Assembly: GCF_015558675.1 (NCBI RefSeq)
Contig: NZ_JADMOL010000010.1
Span: 91,000-138,682, forward strand
Direction of reading: 5' to 3'
Origin: Paenibacillus sp. 1001270B_150601_E10
Lineage (GTDB): Bacteria; Bacillota; Bacilli; Paenibacillales; Paenibacillaceae
Length of the DNA: 47,683 bases
The position numbers and the translations under genes were made by a program. The notes under the pieces were generated by a model. It made no database searches and was not told the DNA's origin. It saw only the letters and a list, made by a program, of their open reading frames with translations. Of this stretch, positions 16,935-25,318 are shown piece by piece (positions within the stretch are counted from its first letter, which is position 1; every line of letters starts with the position of its first letter).

Positions 16935-18503
16935 ATGACTGTGGTCGCCGTTCGCAAACGCCGTAAGGTTCGTTCTAGCGCCCGAAGAAGTAAACGTCGA
17001 GTGCGGAGAGGCGATACTCTTTCTCGGAAAAAGAGGCGGGCTGCAAGCTCGCGAAGACGGAACAAAAGGCGAAATCATCGGCTTCATGCTGCTAGGCGCA
17101 TTCCAAGCATGCATATGCCGCTACATGGGCTGCCGATTGGCATACAACATGAGCATCAAGCAGCGTCTGCAACAGCATTAGCCGTATCTCAAAATTCTAT
17201 TTCAAAGACGCCGCTCATCGAGCCGCCTTTGCCATCCGCAGCTGCAGGCAGTAGCCCTCTTTCATCGGCCCCATTCCAACAACCGCTTCCCACGAACGCG
17301 GAGCATCCTGAATGGCTGTCATCGGTCTCAGCTGGCCTCGTCAACGCTGATGAATCCATTCAAACGGAGCCGCGCTCCCTGTCATCGAAGAATAACAGTC
17401 TCGCCTTATCTACCGGGGTTGCGACCAAACTCATTGCATTTTACTTGCCTCAATTCCATCGCATTCCGGAAAATGATGAGTGGTGGGGAACAGGCTTTAC
17501 GGAATGGACGAACACGAGAAAGGCACGGCCTCTATATGAAGGACATTATCAGCCGCGAGAACCCTATCAGTTCAACTACTATAACCTTCGCCATGCACAA
17601 GTGAGGGAATGGCAGGCTGAACTTGCATCAGCATATGGGGTTTATGGCTTTTGCTATTATCATTATTGGTTCAAAGGGAAGCTTCTGTTGGAAACACCAC
17701 TGCATGATATGCTATCTTCAGGCAAGCCAGACTTTCCATTTTGCTTGTCTTGGGCTAATGAGCCATGGACGCGCAACTGGGATGGGCGCAATGATCAGGT
17801 GCTGATTCATCAGGAGTATGGAGATCGGAAAGAATGGAAGGAGCACTTTTATTATTTGCTGGATGTATTCCGCGATCCTCGATATATTCGAGTAGAGAAT
17901 AAGCCGATCTTTATTATTTATCGTGCGGAGCTTATTGAAGATTGCATGGAGATGCTTGAATACTGGCACAAGCTGGCAAGGCGCAGCGGGCTTGATGGAA
18001 TCTATTTCATTGAGACAATGGGAGGATTTCCGCTTGCTTCACATGACATCTTTGACGCAAGACTTCAGTTCGAACCGATGTATACAACGGTTCATGATGT
18101 TCCCTTGAATGCCTTTCACCAGGTGTATCATTCTGTTAAGTTATCAGAAGAGCGCACACGGGAGCTGACGCTGGTCAACTATGATGCGGTGTGGACTCGA
18201 ATGATTGAAAGAACGTTTGCCCCTACGGAGAAAAAGACATTCCTCGGCGGCTTTGTCGATTGGGACAATACAGCAAGGCGTGGAAAGGATGCGTTTGTCT
18301 TTCGCGGGGCATCACCGGAGAAGTTCGGCCATTATTTGCGTCAATTGGTGCAGAAGGCGGATCAGATGGGCAACGAGTTTACGTTTATTAATGCGTGGAA
18401 TGAATGGGCGGAGGGAACGTATCTTGAGCCGGATCAAAAGCATGGCTATGCCTATCTGGAGCAGGTGAAGCAGGTCATGAAGCCGAAGAAGCAGAAAGAA
18501 TGA
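16935..18503 (+). CDS. WbsX-like glycan enzyme (GH99-related) with Arg-rich N-terminal extension
   Basis: A 522-residue protein. Residues from about 165 onward form a WbsX-type domain: IAFYLPQFHRIPENDEWWG, GFTEWTNTRKARPLYEGHYQ, FCYYHYWFKGKLLLE, LSWANEPWTRNWDG, PIFIIYR and the C-terminal NAWNEWAEGTYLEPD. This family, related to endo-mannosidases (GH99-like), is common in polysaccharide clusters. The first ~60 residues are extremely rich in Arg and Lys, followed by a Pro/Ser/Ala-rich linker to ~160; no signal peptide is visible. The start could be ATG 16935, GTG 16941 or ATG 16923, all near the AGGAGGGGG. It is monocistronic, unlike most WbsX genes. Confidence 0.8.
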   Translation: MTVVAVRKRRKVRSSARRSKRRVRRGDTLSRKKRRAASSRRRNKRRNHRLHAARRIPSMHMPLHGLPIGIQHEHQAASATALAVSQNSISKTPLIEPPLPSAAAGSSPLSSAPFQQPLPTNAEHPEWLSSVSAGLVNADESIQTEPRSLSSKNNSLALSTGVATKLIAFYLPQFHRIPENDEWWGTGFTEWTNTRKARPLYEGHYQPREPYQFNYYNLRHAQVREWQAELASAYGVYGFCYYHYWFKGKLLLETPLHDMLSSGKPDFPFCLSWANEPWTRNWDGRNDQVLIHQEYGDRKEWKEHFYYLLDVFRDPRYIRVENKPIFIIYRAELIEDCMEMLEYWHKLARRSGLDGIYFIETMGGFPLASHDIFDARLQFEPMYTTVHDVPLNAFHQVYHSVKLSEERTRELTLVNYDAVWTRMIERTFAPTEKKTFLGGFVDWDNTARRGKDAFVFRGASPEKFGHYLRQLVQKADQMGNEFTFINAWNEWAEGTYLEPDQKHGYAYLEQVKQVMKPKKQKE

Positions 18504-18527
18504 ATGCTCTCTATAAGCAAGAAGTGG

Positions 18528-18567
18528 CAGCTTGGGGGCTGGAACCAACTCAAGCTGTTTTATTTTT
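18528..18567 (+). terminator. Terminator after WbsX-like gene
   Basis: CAGCTTG at 18528-18534 pairs with CAAGCTG at 18551-18557, followed by TTTTATTTTT. Confidence 0.65.
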
Positions 18568-18674
18568 ATAGGAATAATGCTTATGGTTCAGTCATGGGAA
18601 AAAGAAAACCACCCCACATTGTGAAATTCACCTCCATCTGTTTGGGGGTCACTTCATAGGGACGGTTATTCTGG

Positions 18675-19223
18675 TCAATTTAGATCTGTCCTTGACTCTT
18701 TCTTGACATGGTACAAAACATGTGGATACAGCGGGCTCGCTGTATCTACTTTTGGATGATTGAACGATTTCACATAATGCATGCCGACTTTCGCCATAAC
18801 TCGTTGTGAAGGCTTATTGATATCTGCGGTGAAGCTGTATATTTCATCGAAGCCGAGCTCCTGAAAACCATATTGCAAGCAGGCAGCTGCACCTTCAGGC
18901 GCATACCCTTGTCCCCAGGCTTCTTTTTTCAACCTCCAGCCAATCTCGACACAAGGGGTAAAATCAGCCTCGAATACGGCTTTATGGAAGCCAATTAACC
19001 CGATGAAGGCTTTGGTTTCTTTGATTTCGACTGCATACAAGCCATAGCCGGACTCCTTAAACTCAGCTTGGATGACGTTATAGAACTGGTCTGTTTCCTC
19101 ATGGGTCAGAGTTTTTGGAAAGTATCTCATCACGGTTTCATCTGCATTTAGCTGACGAAAAGGCTCAAGGTCATGCTCGCTCCAGCCGCGCAGCAGCAGC
19201 CTTGGCGTTTCGATATAGATCAT
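18675..19223 (-). CDS. GNAT family N-acetyltransferase (RimJ/RimL type)
   Basis: A 182-residue acetyltransferase starting IETPRLLLRGWSEHDLEPF, the typical opening of the RimJ/RimL-like Acetyltransf_3 group. The acetyl-CoA site is IGWRLKKEAWGQGYAPEGA near residues 92-112 (a variant of R/QxxGxG/A), followed by FTADINKPSQRVMAKVGM. GGAGGTG lies six bases before the ATG. Substrates of such proteins are ribosomal proteins, other N-termini or amino-group metabolites; none can be named here. It is monocistronic and divergent from the LLM oxidoreductase gene. Confidence 0.9.
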   Translation of the reverse strand: MIYIETPRLLLRGWSEHDLEPFRQLNADETVMRYFPKTLTHEETDQFYNVIQAEFKESGYGLYAVEIKETKAFIGLIGFHKAVFEADFTPCVEIGWRLKKEAWGQGYAPEGAAACLQYGFQELGFDEIYSFTADINKPSQRVMAKVGMHYVKSFNHPKVDTASPLYPHVLYHVKKESRTDLN

Positions 19224-19334
19224 GGTGCACCTCCGATTCTTTATCTATATTCGACACGGTGCCGGCAGCATCCTTTACTTCTTTGAGGCTAAGAGCATAA
19301 GCGTGCACAGATTGAGACATAATGCTGTTCATAT

Positions 19335-19363
19335 ATGACAGCCGAAGGACTTGCTTCTATACT
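19335..19363 (+). promoter_or_regulatory. Sigma-A type promoter of the LLM oxidoreductase gene
   Basis: ATGACA at 19335-19340 and TATACT at 19358-19363 are separated by exactly 17 bases. The promoter overlaps the earliest in-frame start (19335), which argues that the real start is the ATG at 19401. Confidence 0.7.
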
Positions 19364-19400
19364 AAAAGGAGAACTTTCGCTAGAAGGGGGAATACATCAT

Positions 19401-20480
19401 ATGAGTCAAACGAACAGCGCCTCATCTAAGCATACGATACAATTCGGAATTTATACGCTTGGAGATCTTGCAAAAGATCCGCATACGGGAGAGTGGAATA
19501 CTCCAAAACAACGCCTTAAGGAGCTCGTAGAAGCTGCAAAGCTTGCGGATGATGCAGGGATCGAAGTATTTGGGGTTGGCGAGCATCATCGATTGGATTT
19601 TGCCGTATCCTCGCCGCCCGTTGTCTTGGCCGCGATCGCACAGGCCACGAGACAGATTCGATTAACCAGCGCGACAACGGTGCTTAGCACAGCAGATCCA
19701 GTGCGTGTGTTTGAGGATTTTGCAACACTCGACTTGTTGTCTGATGGACGAGCTGAGATTATATCAAGCCGAGGGGCTTTCTTAGAGCCCTTTCCTTTGT
19801 TCGGATACAAGCTGGAGCAGCATCAAGAAGTATTTGAAGAGCATATCCGCTTGCTTCAGCTCTTGAACCAGAAGGAACGTGTTACGTGGCAGGGCAATTA
19901 TCGTTCCGCTATTGAGCATTCCGAAATTGCCCCCCGACCTGATCAAGAGGAGCTGCCTTTATGGATCGGGGTAGGAGGGACGACAGCCACCGCTGAGCTC
20001 GCGGGGACATGCGGGACAGGCCTTGTCTTGGCCATTCTTAAAGGAGACCCGCTCCAATACAAGCCATTGGTAGAGGCTTATCGAGAGGCAGGACGACAAG
20101 CGGGACACGCGGATGATCGCTTGAAAGCAGGCCTTACAGGTCACGGCTACATTGCTGATACAGCGGAGCAGGCGCGAACGGAGTTCTATCCCTACTACGC
20201 TAATTATAAAGCGCAGTTTAAGCGTCCGGATGCTGCTTATACGCCGCTTGCGAAGGAGCAGTTTGATGCGTTGGCTGCGCCGGATACAGCTTTTGCGGTC
20301 GGAAGTCCAGAACAGGTAGCCGAGAAGATTGTACGCATGCATCGGGAGTTTGGGCTCACTCGATATATGCTTCAAATGGATGTAGGCGGTGTCCCGTTCA
20401 AGAAGCTTGCTCGTGCTATTGAGCTGTTGGCGACAGAAGTACGACCATTGGTTGATCATGCGCTTATGAACGAATCATAG
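19401..20480 (+). CDS. LLM class flavin-dependent oxidoreductase
   Basis: A 359-residue member of the luciferase-like monooxygenase superfamily. Features are FGIYTLGDL at the N-terminus, GVGEHHRLDFAVSSPPVVLAAIA (family EHH motif), LTSATTVLSTADPVRVFEDFATLDLLSDGRAEI, and PLWIGVGGT in the second half. These proteins use FMNH2 or F420 for oxidations; Firmicute members generally use FMN. The start at 19401 follows AAGGGGG and lies downstream of a good promoter at 19335-19363. The gene is monocistronic, ending before a large hairpin and a terminator. The substrate is unknown. Confidence 0.92.
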   Translation: MSQTNSASSKHTIQFGIYTLGDLAKDPHTGEWNTPKQRLKELVEAAKLADDAGIEVFGVGEHHRLDFAVSSPPVVLAAIAQATRQIRLTSATTVLSTADPVRVFEDFATLDLLSDGRAEIISSRGAFLEPFPLFGYKLEQHQEVFEEHIRLLQLLNQKERVTWQGNYRSAIEHSEIAPRPDQEELPLWIGVGGTTATAELAGTCGTGLVLAILKGDPLQYKPLVEAYREAGRQAGHADDRLKAGLTGHGYIADTAEQARTEFYPYYANYKAQFKRPDAAYTPLAKEQFDALAAPDTAFAVGSPEQVAEKIVRMHREFGLTRYMLQMDVGGVPFKKLARAIELLATEVRPLVDHALMNES

Positions 20481-20523
20481 ATAGTGGGGGAGTGGTGGCT
20501 TCTTTTTTATATGATTTCTTTGT

Positions 20524-20562
20524 CTTTTACTTAAGAAAGTGTTGTGCTTTCCTAAGTAAAGG
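20524..20562 (+). repeat. Long near-perfect inverted repeat (16-bp arms)
   Basis: CTTTTACTTAAGAAAG at 20524-20539 and CTTTCCTAAGTAAAGG at 20547-20562 are inverted copies with two mismatches and a 7-base loop. It has no T-run of its own and lies directly before a standard terminator. It could stabilise the 3' end of the LLM oxidoreductase mRNA or be a protein-binding site. Confidence 0.65.
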
Positions 20563-20576
20563 TTATGGCCTATGAT

Positions 20577-20605
20577 AAGGACTCCATGTGATTGGGGTCC
20601 TTTTT
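20577..20605 (+). terminator. Rho-independent terminator after LLM oxidoreductase gene
   Basis: AAGGACTCC at 20577-20585 pairs with GGGGTCCTT at 20594-20602 (one G-T pair), followed by five T residues. Confidence 0.8.
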
Positions 20606-20786
20606 AATTTGCTTGAACGTCCTTTGGATTCACTATTTGCTAAGGCTGCTCTTTCTCCATAATCATTCTTTTCCAAAAATATGAATGAAAATAGAGGAAT
20701 GATAATACGCTTGAAGAAGTGTAAGTACAACCATCATGATGCCGCATCTAAAATGAAAAAGGGTTTCGTCAAGGAGGGTATCTATA

Positions 20787-21776
20787 ATGACCATTCGACT
20801 TGCCTTTATTGGTGCAGGAGGCATTGCTCATCATCATTTGAATACGCTTTCGCGCATGGAAGGGATAGCGGTAACTGCGTTCTACGATCTGGATGCTGCT
20901 CGCGCAGAGCAAGCGGCTCTGAATTGGAGTCATGCCTCGGCTTATTCCACCATCGAAGAGATGCTGGACACAGCGAAGCCAGACGGCGTATACATCTGCG
21001 TTCCCCCGATGGCGCACGGTTCCGCGGAGGAACTGGTTATGGAACGAGGTATCCCGTTCATGGTTGAGAAGCCAATCGGAATAGGACTGGACACACCTGC
21101 TAGCATCGCAGCAGCTGTCAAGAAGCAAGGACTGATTACCTCAGTTGGGTATCATTGGCGGTATATGGACGCTGTCGAGCAGGCAAAGGCTCGGCTGGCA
21201 TCCTCTAAGCTCGGCATGGCAATGGGATATTGGATGGGCGGAATGCCAATGGTTCCTTGGTGGAGGAAGATGCACGGATCGGGTGGACAGTTTGTGGAAC
21301 AGACGACGCATATCGTTGATCTTGTTCGGTATTTATGTGGTGAAGTCACAGAGGTGTATGCCGCTTATGCGGAGCGGGTGAAACGCGACCAAGTTGAAGG
21401 CTGCGACGTCCCAGATGTGGGAACGGTAACCTTGAAGCTAGAGAATGGGGCAGTCGCTAATATTTCTAATACCTGCATGCTTCCCGTCTCGCATCATGTT
21501 GGCTTAGACCTCTATACCGATCAGGGGGTGCTCGAAATACGCGGCCATGGGCTTAAGGTCATTCACCCAAGCGGTGTAAGCGAACTTAAAGATGGCAGTG
21601 ATCCAACCTATCAAGAGGATGAAGCCTTTATTCATGCGATTCGGACAGGGGATACATCTCGCATACGCAGCGATTATATCGATGCGTGGAAGACGCATGA
21701 AGTGACGATTGCTGCAAATGAATCTGCACAGACGGGAAAAGTAGTGCGAATTGGTGAGACGTGTCAAGTGGAATGA
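20787..21776 (+). CDS. Gfo/Idh/MocA family oxidoreductase
   Basis: A 329-residue NAD(P)-dependent sugar or polyol dehydrogenase. The Rossmann motif is IRLAFIGAGGIAHHHLNTL at the N-terminus. VEKPIG near residue 95 has the conserved Lys, and GGQFVEQTTHIVDLVRYLCG near 170 gives the conserved His/Asp helix. AAGGAGGG lies eight bases before the ATG. It is followed 23 bases later by a hydroxypyruvate-isomerase-like gene, so the two form a small operon. It is clearly distinct from the oxidoreductase at 2488. The substrate is not identifiable. Confidence 0.92.
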   Translation: MTIRLAFIGAGGIAHHHLNTLSRMEGIAVTAFYDLDAARAEQAALNWSHASAYSTIEEMLDTAKPDGVYICVPPMAHGSAEELVMERGIPFMVEKPIGIGLDTPASIAAAVKKQGLITSVGYHWRYMDAVEQAKARLASSKLGMAMGYWMGGMPMVPWWRKMHGSGGQFVEQTTHIVDLVRYLCGEVTEVYAAYAERVKRDQVEGCDVPDVGTVTLKLENGAVANISNTCMLPVSHHVGLDLYTDQGVLEIRGHGLKVIHPSGVSELKDGSDPTYQEDEAFIHAIRTGDTSRIRSDYIDAWKTHEVTIAANESAQTGKVVRIGETCQVE

Positions 21777-21799
21777 GTCACTAGAGGAGAGTGATCACA

Positions 21800-22588
21800 A
21801 TGAAGATCTCGTTATGTATTGGAGCCTATTCAGGCAAAGACGCGATTTATCATTTGGAGAAGATTAAGGAGCACGGTCTGCAGGGGCTTGAATACTATGC
21901 TTGGTGGCAGCTTGGGGATTTGCAGCTGTTTGCGAAGGAGCAGGAGCGCATCGGAGTCGGAATCATTGGGACGTGCACAAAGCATTTCAATCTTGTGGAT
22001 CCGGATCAGCGCGAGCTCTACCTAAACGGGCTTGCTGAGACGATTGAAGCTTGCAAGAGATTGAATATCCCTAGCATCATAAGCCAGACTGGCAATGAAA
22101 GAGACGGAGTTCCGCGCGAGCATCAGCGACAGGCCATGGTCGAGACGCTGAAGCAGTGTACGCCTATGCTGGAAGAAGCGAATGTTGTGCTTGAGCTGGA
22201 GCCCTTGAATGGACTGGTGGACCATCACGGTCATTATTTGCAGCGTTCTGATGAAGCAGCGAGCATTATCGATGAAGTCGACAGCCCTTATGTGAAAATG
22301 GTATTCGATGTCTACCATCAGCAGATTACAGAAGGCAATGTCATTCGCAATGCTACCTCTTATATCGATCGCATTCATCATATTCATATTGCTGACAATC
22401 CTGGACGAACGGAGCCTGGTACAGGCGAGCTGAACTACGTTAACATTTTGCAGAAGATTCAGGATACCGGCTTTGACGGCTATGTCGGTCTAGAGTGCGG
22501 TTATACGATAGATACCGATAAAGCGATTGTGAAGTTTAAGGAGGAGATCCTCTCCAAGCTTCGGACGGATACGTTAACTGCATCATAA
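21800..22588 (+). CDS. Hydroxypyruvate isomerase-like TIM-barrel protein
   Basis: A 262-residue sugar isomerase/epimerase. The segment VVLELEPLN carries the first metal-binding Glu, VKMVFDVYHQQI the Asp and His, and IHHIHIADNPGRTEPGTGELNY is the signature of the hydroxypyruvate isomerase (Hyi) group; YVGLECGY gives the last Glu. The ATG at 21800 is preferred over a GTG at 21791 because AGGAG at 21784-21788 is too close to the latter. It is the second gene of a two-gene operon with the Gfo/Idh oxidoreductase and ends at a terminator. Hydroxypyruvate may not be the real substrate; the group also includes keto-sugar epimerases. Confidence 0.88.
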   Translation: MKISLCIGAYSGKDAIYHLEKIKEHGLQGLEYYAWWQLGDLQLFAKEQERIGVGIIGTCTKHFNLVDPDQRELYLNGLAETIEACKRLNIPSIISQTGNERDGVPREHQRQAMVETLKQCTPMLEEANVVLELEPLNGLVDHHGHYLQRSDEAASIIDEVDSPYVKMVFDVYHQQITEGNVIRNATSYIDRIHHIHIADNPGRTEPGTGELNYVNILQKIQDTGFDGYVGLECGYTIDTDKAIVKFKEEILSKLRTDTLTAS

Positions 22589-22661
22589 CTTTTTGTAGAA
22601 TGAACTAGTTTCCGGCGTAAGCAGAATGAATGTTTAGATGCAATTCTATACGGAGATTAGC

Positions 22662-22701
22662 GGGCTGTTTCTCTAAGACGTTTAGAGATGCGGCCTTTTT
22701 T
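22662..22701 (+). terminator. Rho-independent terminator of the oxidoreductase/isomerase pair
   Basis: A hairpin with TCTCTAA paired to TTAGAGA and outer GGC/GCC pairs is followed by six T residues from 22696. Confidence 0.8.
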
Positions 22702-22754
22702 ATTAGGCAAATGCTATAATAAAGGAAGTGTGAAATAAAGGAGAACGTGAGCTT

Positions 22755-24590
22755 ATGGCAATAACCATGCAAGATGCACGTGAGGTGCTAGAGCGAGTTT
22801 ATGGATATGAACAATTTCGAGATGGACAGCAAGTAATCATTAATCATTTGATCGAGCGGAAGGATACCGTAGGCATCATGCCGACAGGCGGCGGGAAGTC
22901 CATCTGCTACCAAGTGCCCGCTCTGCTTCAGCACGGGTTGACACTTGTTGTCTCGCCATTGATCTCGCTGATGAAAGACCAGGTCGATGCGCTGCTTAGC
23001 CTTGGGGTTGAAGCTGCTTATATCAATAGTACGCAGGATACGGCGGAAGTGAATCGGATTCTTAGAAAAGCGCAGGCGGGAGACATCAAGCTGCTGTATG
23101 TTGCGCCTGAGCGGTTAGAAAGCGAATGGTTTCTTGAGCGCGCCGTATCGCTTCGCATTGCGTTCCTTGCTGTGGATGAAGCGCACTGTGTATCGCAGTG
23201 GGGACATGACTTTCGGACGAGCTATCGCGCCATCGCTCCATTCGTGCGGCGATTAGCCGCGCATGAGTTCGGGGAGCGGCCGCTGATAGCCGCCTTTACA
23301 GCTACGGCAACACCTGAGGTCACAGAAGACATCATTCGTCTATTGGAGCTGCAAGCGCCAGAGCTTGTCATTACAGGGTTTAAGCGTGACAATCTCGCTT
23401 TTACGGTATTGCGCGGCGAGGATCGGAGTACGTTTGCTCTTCAATATGTGAAGGATCGGTCGCATCAGTCGGGCATTATTTATGCTTCAACGAGAAGAGA
23501 AGTCGAGAACATTCACGAGCAGTTGGTAAAGTCTGGAATCAAGGCAGGGCGCTATCATGCAGGCTTGAGCGATGAGGAGCGCGAACGAATGCAGGAAGCG
23601 TTTATCTATGACGATGTTCGAGTCATCGTTGCGACCAATGCCTTTGGCATGGGGATCGATAAATCCAACGTTCGCTACGTGCTGCATTATAATATGCCGA
23701 AGCATATGGAGGCCTACGTTCAAGAGGCTGGTCGTGCAGGCCGCGATGGCGAGCCAAGTGAATGCGTGCTGCTCTTTCACCCTCAGGATATCCTGACACA
23801 GAAATTTTTTATTGAACAAAGTGAATCGACGCCTGAACGAAAGGCGCATGAATACAAGAAGCTGCAGGCGATGATTGACTATTGCTATACGCCAGGCTGC
23901 CTCCAAACTTATATGCTCCACTACTTTGGCGAGTTTGATGATACGCCTTGCGGCATGTGCGGCAATTGCAAGGATGAGCGCGAGCAGGTTGATATTACGG
24001 TGGAGGCGCAAAAAATCTTCTCTTGCATATACCGAATGAATCAACGCTTCGGTGTATCCATGATTGCATCTGTCCTAAAAGGATCAAAAAACAAGAAGGT
24101 TGTGCAGTACGGCTTTGATCGCCTTTCCACCCATGGGGAGCTTCGGCACATGACGGAGAAGGCGATTTCGGATCTGATCTATGTCCTGATCGCGGATGGA
24201 TTCCTTGGCTTAAGCGAGGGGCAGTATCCGACGGTGCGCCTGCTTCCGCCAGCAGTAGAGGTAATTAAGGGGCAGCGTCAAGTGCACCAGAAGGTTGCAC
24301 AGTCCTTGAAGCCAAAGTCATTGGCAGCAGTAGACGAGACATTGTTCGAGCAATTAAGAGTGCTGCGGCGTCAGCTTGCCGACAAGGAAGGCGTGCCGCC
24401 GTATATTGTGTTTAACGACAGCACCCTGCGCGAGCTTACTGAGAAGCGGCCGACGACAGAAGCTGATTTCTTAAAAGTGAAAGGCGTCGGGGAAGCCAAG
24501 ATTCGAAAATTCGGTGAGCCATTCCTGACATTGTTCCGGGAACTGGAGCAGCATGAAGCGGAGCAGGATGAGCGGGAAGCGTGGTACTGA
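22755..24590 (+). CDS. recQ: ATP-dependent DNA helicase RecQ
   Basis: A 611-residue 3'-5' DNA helicase with the full RecQ layout. Walker A MPTGGGKS is at residues 42-49 and the DEAH box AVDEAHCVSQWGHDFR at 139-154. Motif VI is YVQEAGRAGRDGEPSECVLL, the zinc-binding Cys set falls in DYCYTPGCLQTYML and CGMCGNC (about residues 376-408), then the winged-helix RQC region and a C-terminal HRDC domain (about 535-600, ending in FLKVKGVGEAKIRKFGEPF). AAAGGAG lies eleven bases before the ATG. It acts in recombination and fork repair. It is monocistronic between two terminator hairpins. Confidence 0.96.
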   Translation: MAITMQDAREVLERVYGYEQFRDGQQVIINHLIERKDTVGIMPTGGGKSICYQVPALLQHGLTLVVSPLISLMKDQVDALLSLGVEAAYINSTQDTAEVNRILRKAQAGDIKLLYVAPERLESEWFLERAVSLRIAFLAVDEAHCVSQWGHDFRTSYRAIAPFVRRLAAHEFGERPLIAAFTATATPEVTEDIIRLLELQAPELVITGFKRDNLAFTVLRGEDRSTFALQYVKDRSHQSGIIYASTRREVENIHEQLVKSGIKAGRYHAGLSDEERERMQEAFIYDDVRVIVATNAFGMGIDKSNVRYVLHYNMPKHMEAYVQEAGRAGRDGEPSECVLLFHPQDILTQKFFIEQSESTPERKAHEYKKLQAMIDYCYTPGCLQTYMLHYFGEFDDTPCGMCGNCKDEREQVDITVEAQKIFSCIYRMNQRFGVSMIASVLKGSKNKKVVQYGFDRLSTHGELRHMTEKAISDLIYVLIADGFLGLSEGQYPTVRLLPPAVEVIKGQRQVHQKVAQSLKPKSLAAVDETLFEQLRVLRRQLADKEGVPPYIVFNDSTLRELTEKRPTTEADFLKVKGVGEAKIRKFGEPFLTLFRELEQHEAEQDEREAWY

Positions 24591-24675
24591 TAGAGATTCA
24601 CTTGCAGCATTTTAGAAAATGTGAAAGAAATCCAAAGCTTATAGCATTATCGTTTCAAATCTTTCTGAAAAACCA

Positions 24676-24704
24676 TTGTAAAGGCGATAAATTTGTCGTA
24701 TAAT
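24676..24704 (+). promoter_or_regulatory. Sigma-A type promoter in the recQ-SLH intergenic region
   Basis: TTGTAA at 24676-24681 and TATAAT at 24699-24704 have a 17-base spacer. It lies 85 bases after recQ and only about 30 bases before a terminator-like hairpin (24734-24774), so it would produce a very short RNA or an attenuated leader. Confidence 0.6.
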
Positions 24705-24733
24705 GGTGAAAAATAAAACTTAACTTCGCCAAG

Positions 24734-24774
24734 AAGCCGGGCGCTGACACCGTGGTCAACGCTTGGCTTTTTTT
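24734..24774 (+). terminator. Terminator hairpin downstream of recQ and of the 24676 promoter
   Basis: AAGCC/GGCTT, GCG/CGC and TGAC/GTCA stack into one stem with small internal loops and a 6-base loop, followed by seven T residues (24768-24774). It can end the recQ transcript, the short RNA from 24676, or both. Confidence 0.75.
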
Positions 24775-24954
24775 ATTATCGATAGATAATAGGAATAGTG
24801 GTCAATTAGAGTTTGTAGAAAAGATGATTGTTGTTGATGAAGAAGGATAGACAAGTATAGATGGATCGTGTATGATTCTTTTTAGATTAGGAAACATTTT
24901 CTTGCTGCCTTTTGATATGGAGAGAATCGCATATTTATTTTTATTCGAATGTTC
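24775..24954. other. Gene-free stretch between two terminator-like hairpins
   Basis: No open frame with a ribosome binding site is seen here. The sequence is AT-rich without clear structure. It separates the hairpin at 24734-24774 from a second one at 24955-25003. Confidence 0.5.
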
Positions 24955-25003
24955 AAAGCATGGACATTAGTCTCGTTAGAGGCTAATGCTGTGCTTTTTT
25001 TGT
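24955..25003 (+). terminator. Second intergenic terminator-like hairpin upstream of the SLH gene
   Basis: AAAGCA pairs with TGCTTT and, inside, ATTAGTCTC pairs with GAGGCTAAT (one T-G) around the loop GTTA, followed by seven T residues. No gene ends just before it, so it may terminate an unrecognised short RNA or attenuate transcription toward the SLH gene. Confidence 0.7.
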
Positions 25004-25318
25004 TTTATCAAAAAAAAGGTGCAAGTTTGTTGTGATTTCTTAATTGCTAGTATTCATTGTAATCGTAGGTGGAGTACCTCATTCTTAATGGAAGGAGTTC
25101 AAGTACGTGTAAACATATGGTATATTTTAGGGGTTGTGGTGGACTTTCTACTGCCTAACTCAGTTTGGAATCATCCTCTTTGTTCTGCTTACCTGCTTCT
25201 CTCCAACTGACTTCATATCAATGCGCTGTCAAACTATTTCACTATACGATGGGCTGAGTTTATTAAGAGGTTTACAGTATCTTGCGGACTTGGTCCAGTA
25301 CACATGGAGGAGATTGTG

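Noticed and set aside
24986-25210. A 74-codon forward frame upstream of the SLH gene
   Set aside because: It begins inside the T-run of a terminator hairpin, lacks a ribosome binding site and has no recognisable sequence.
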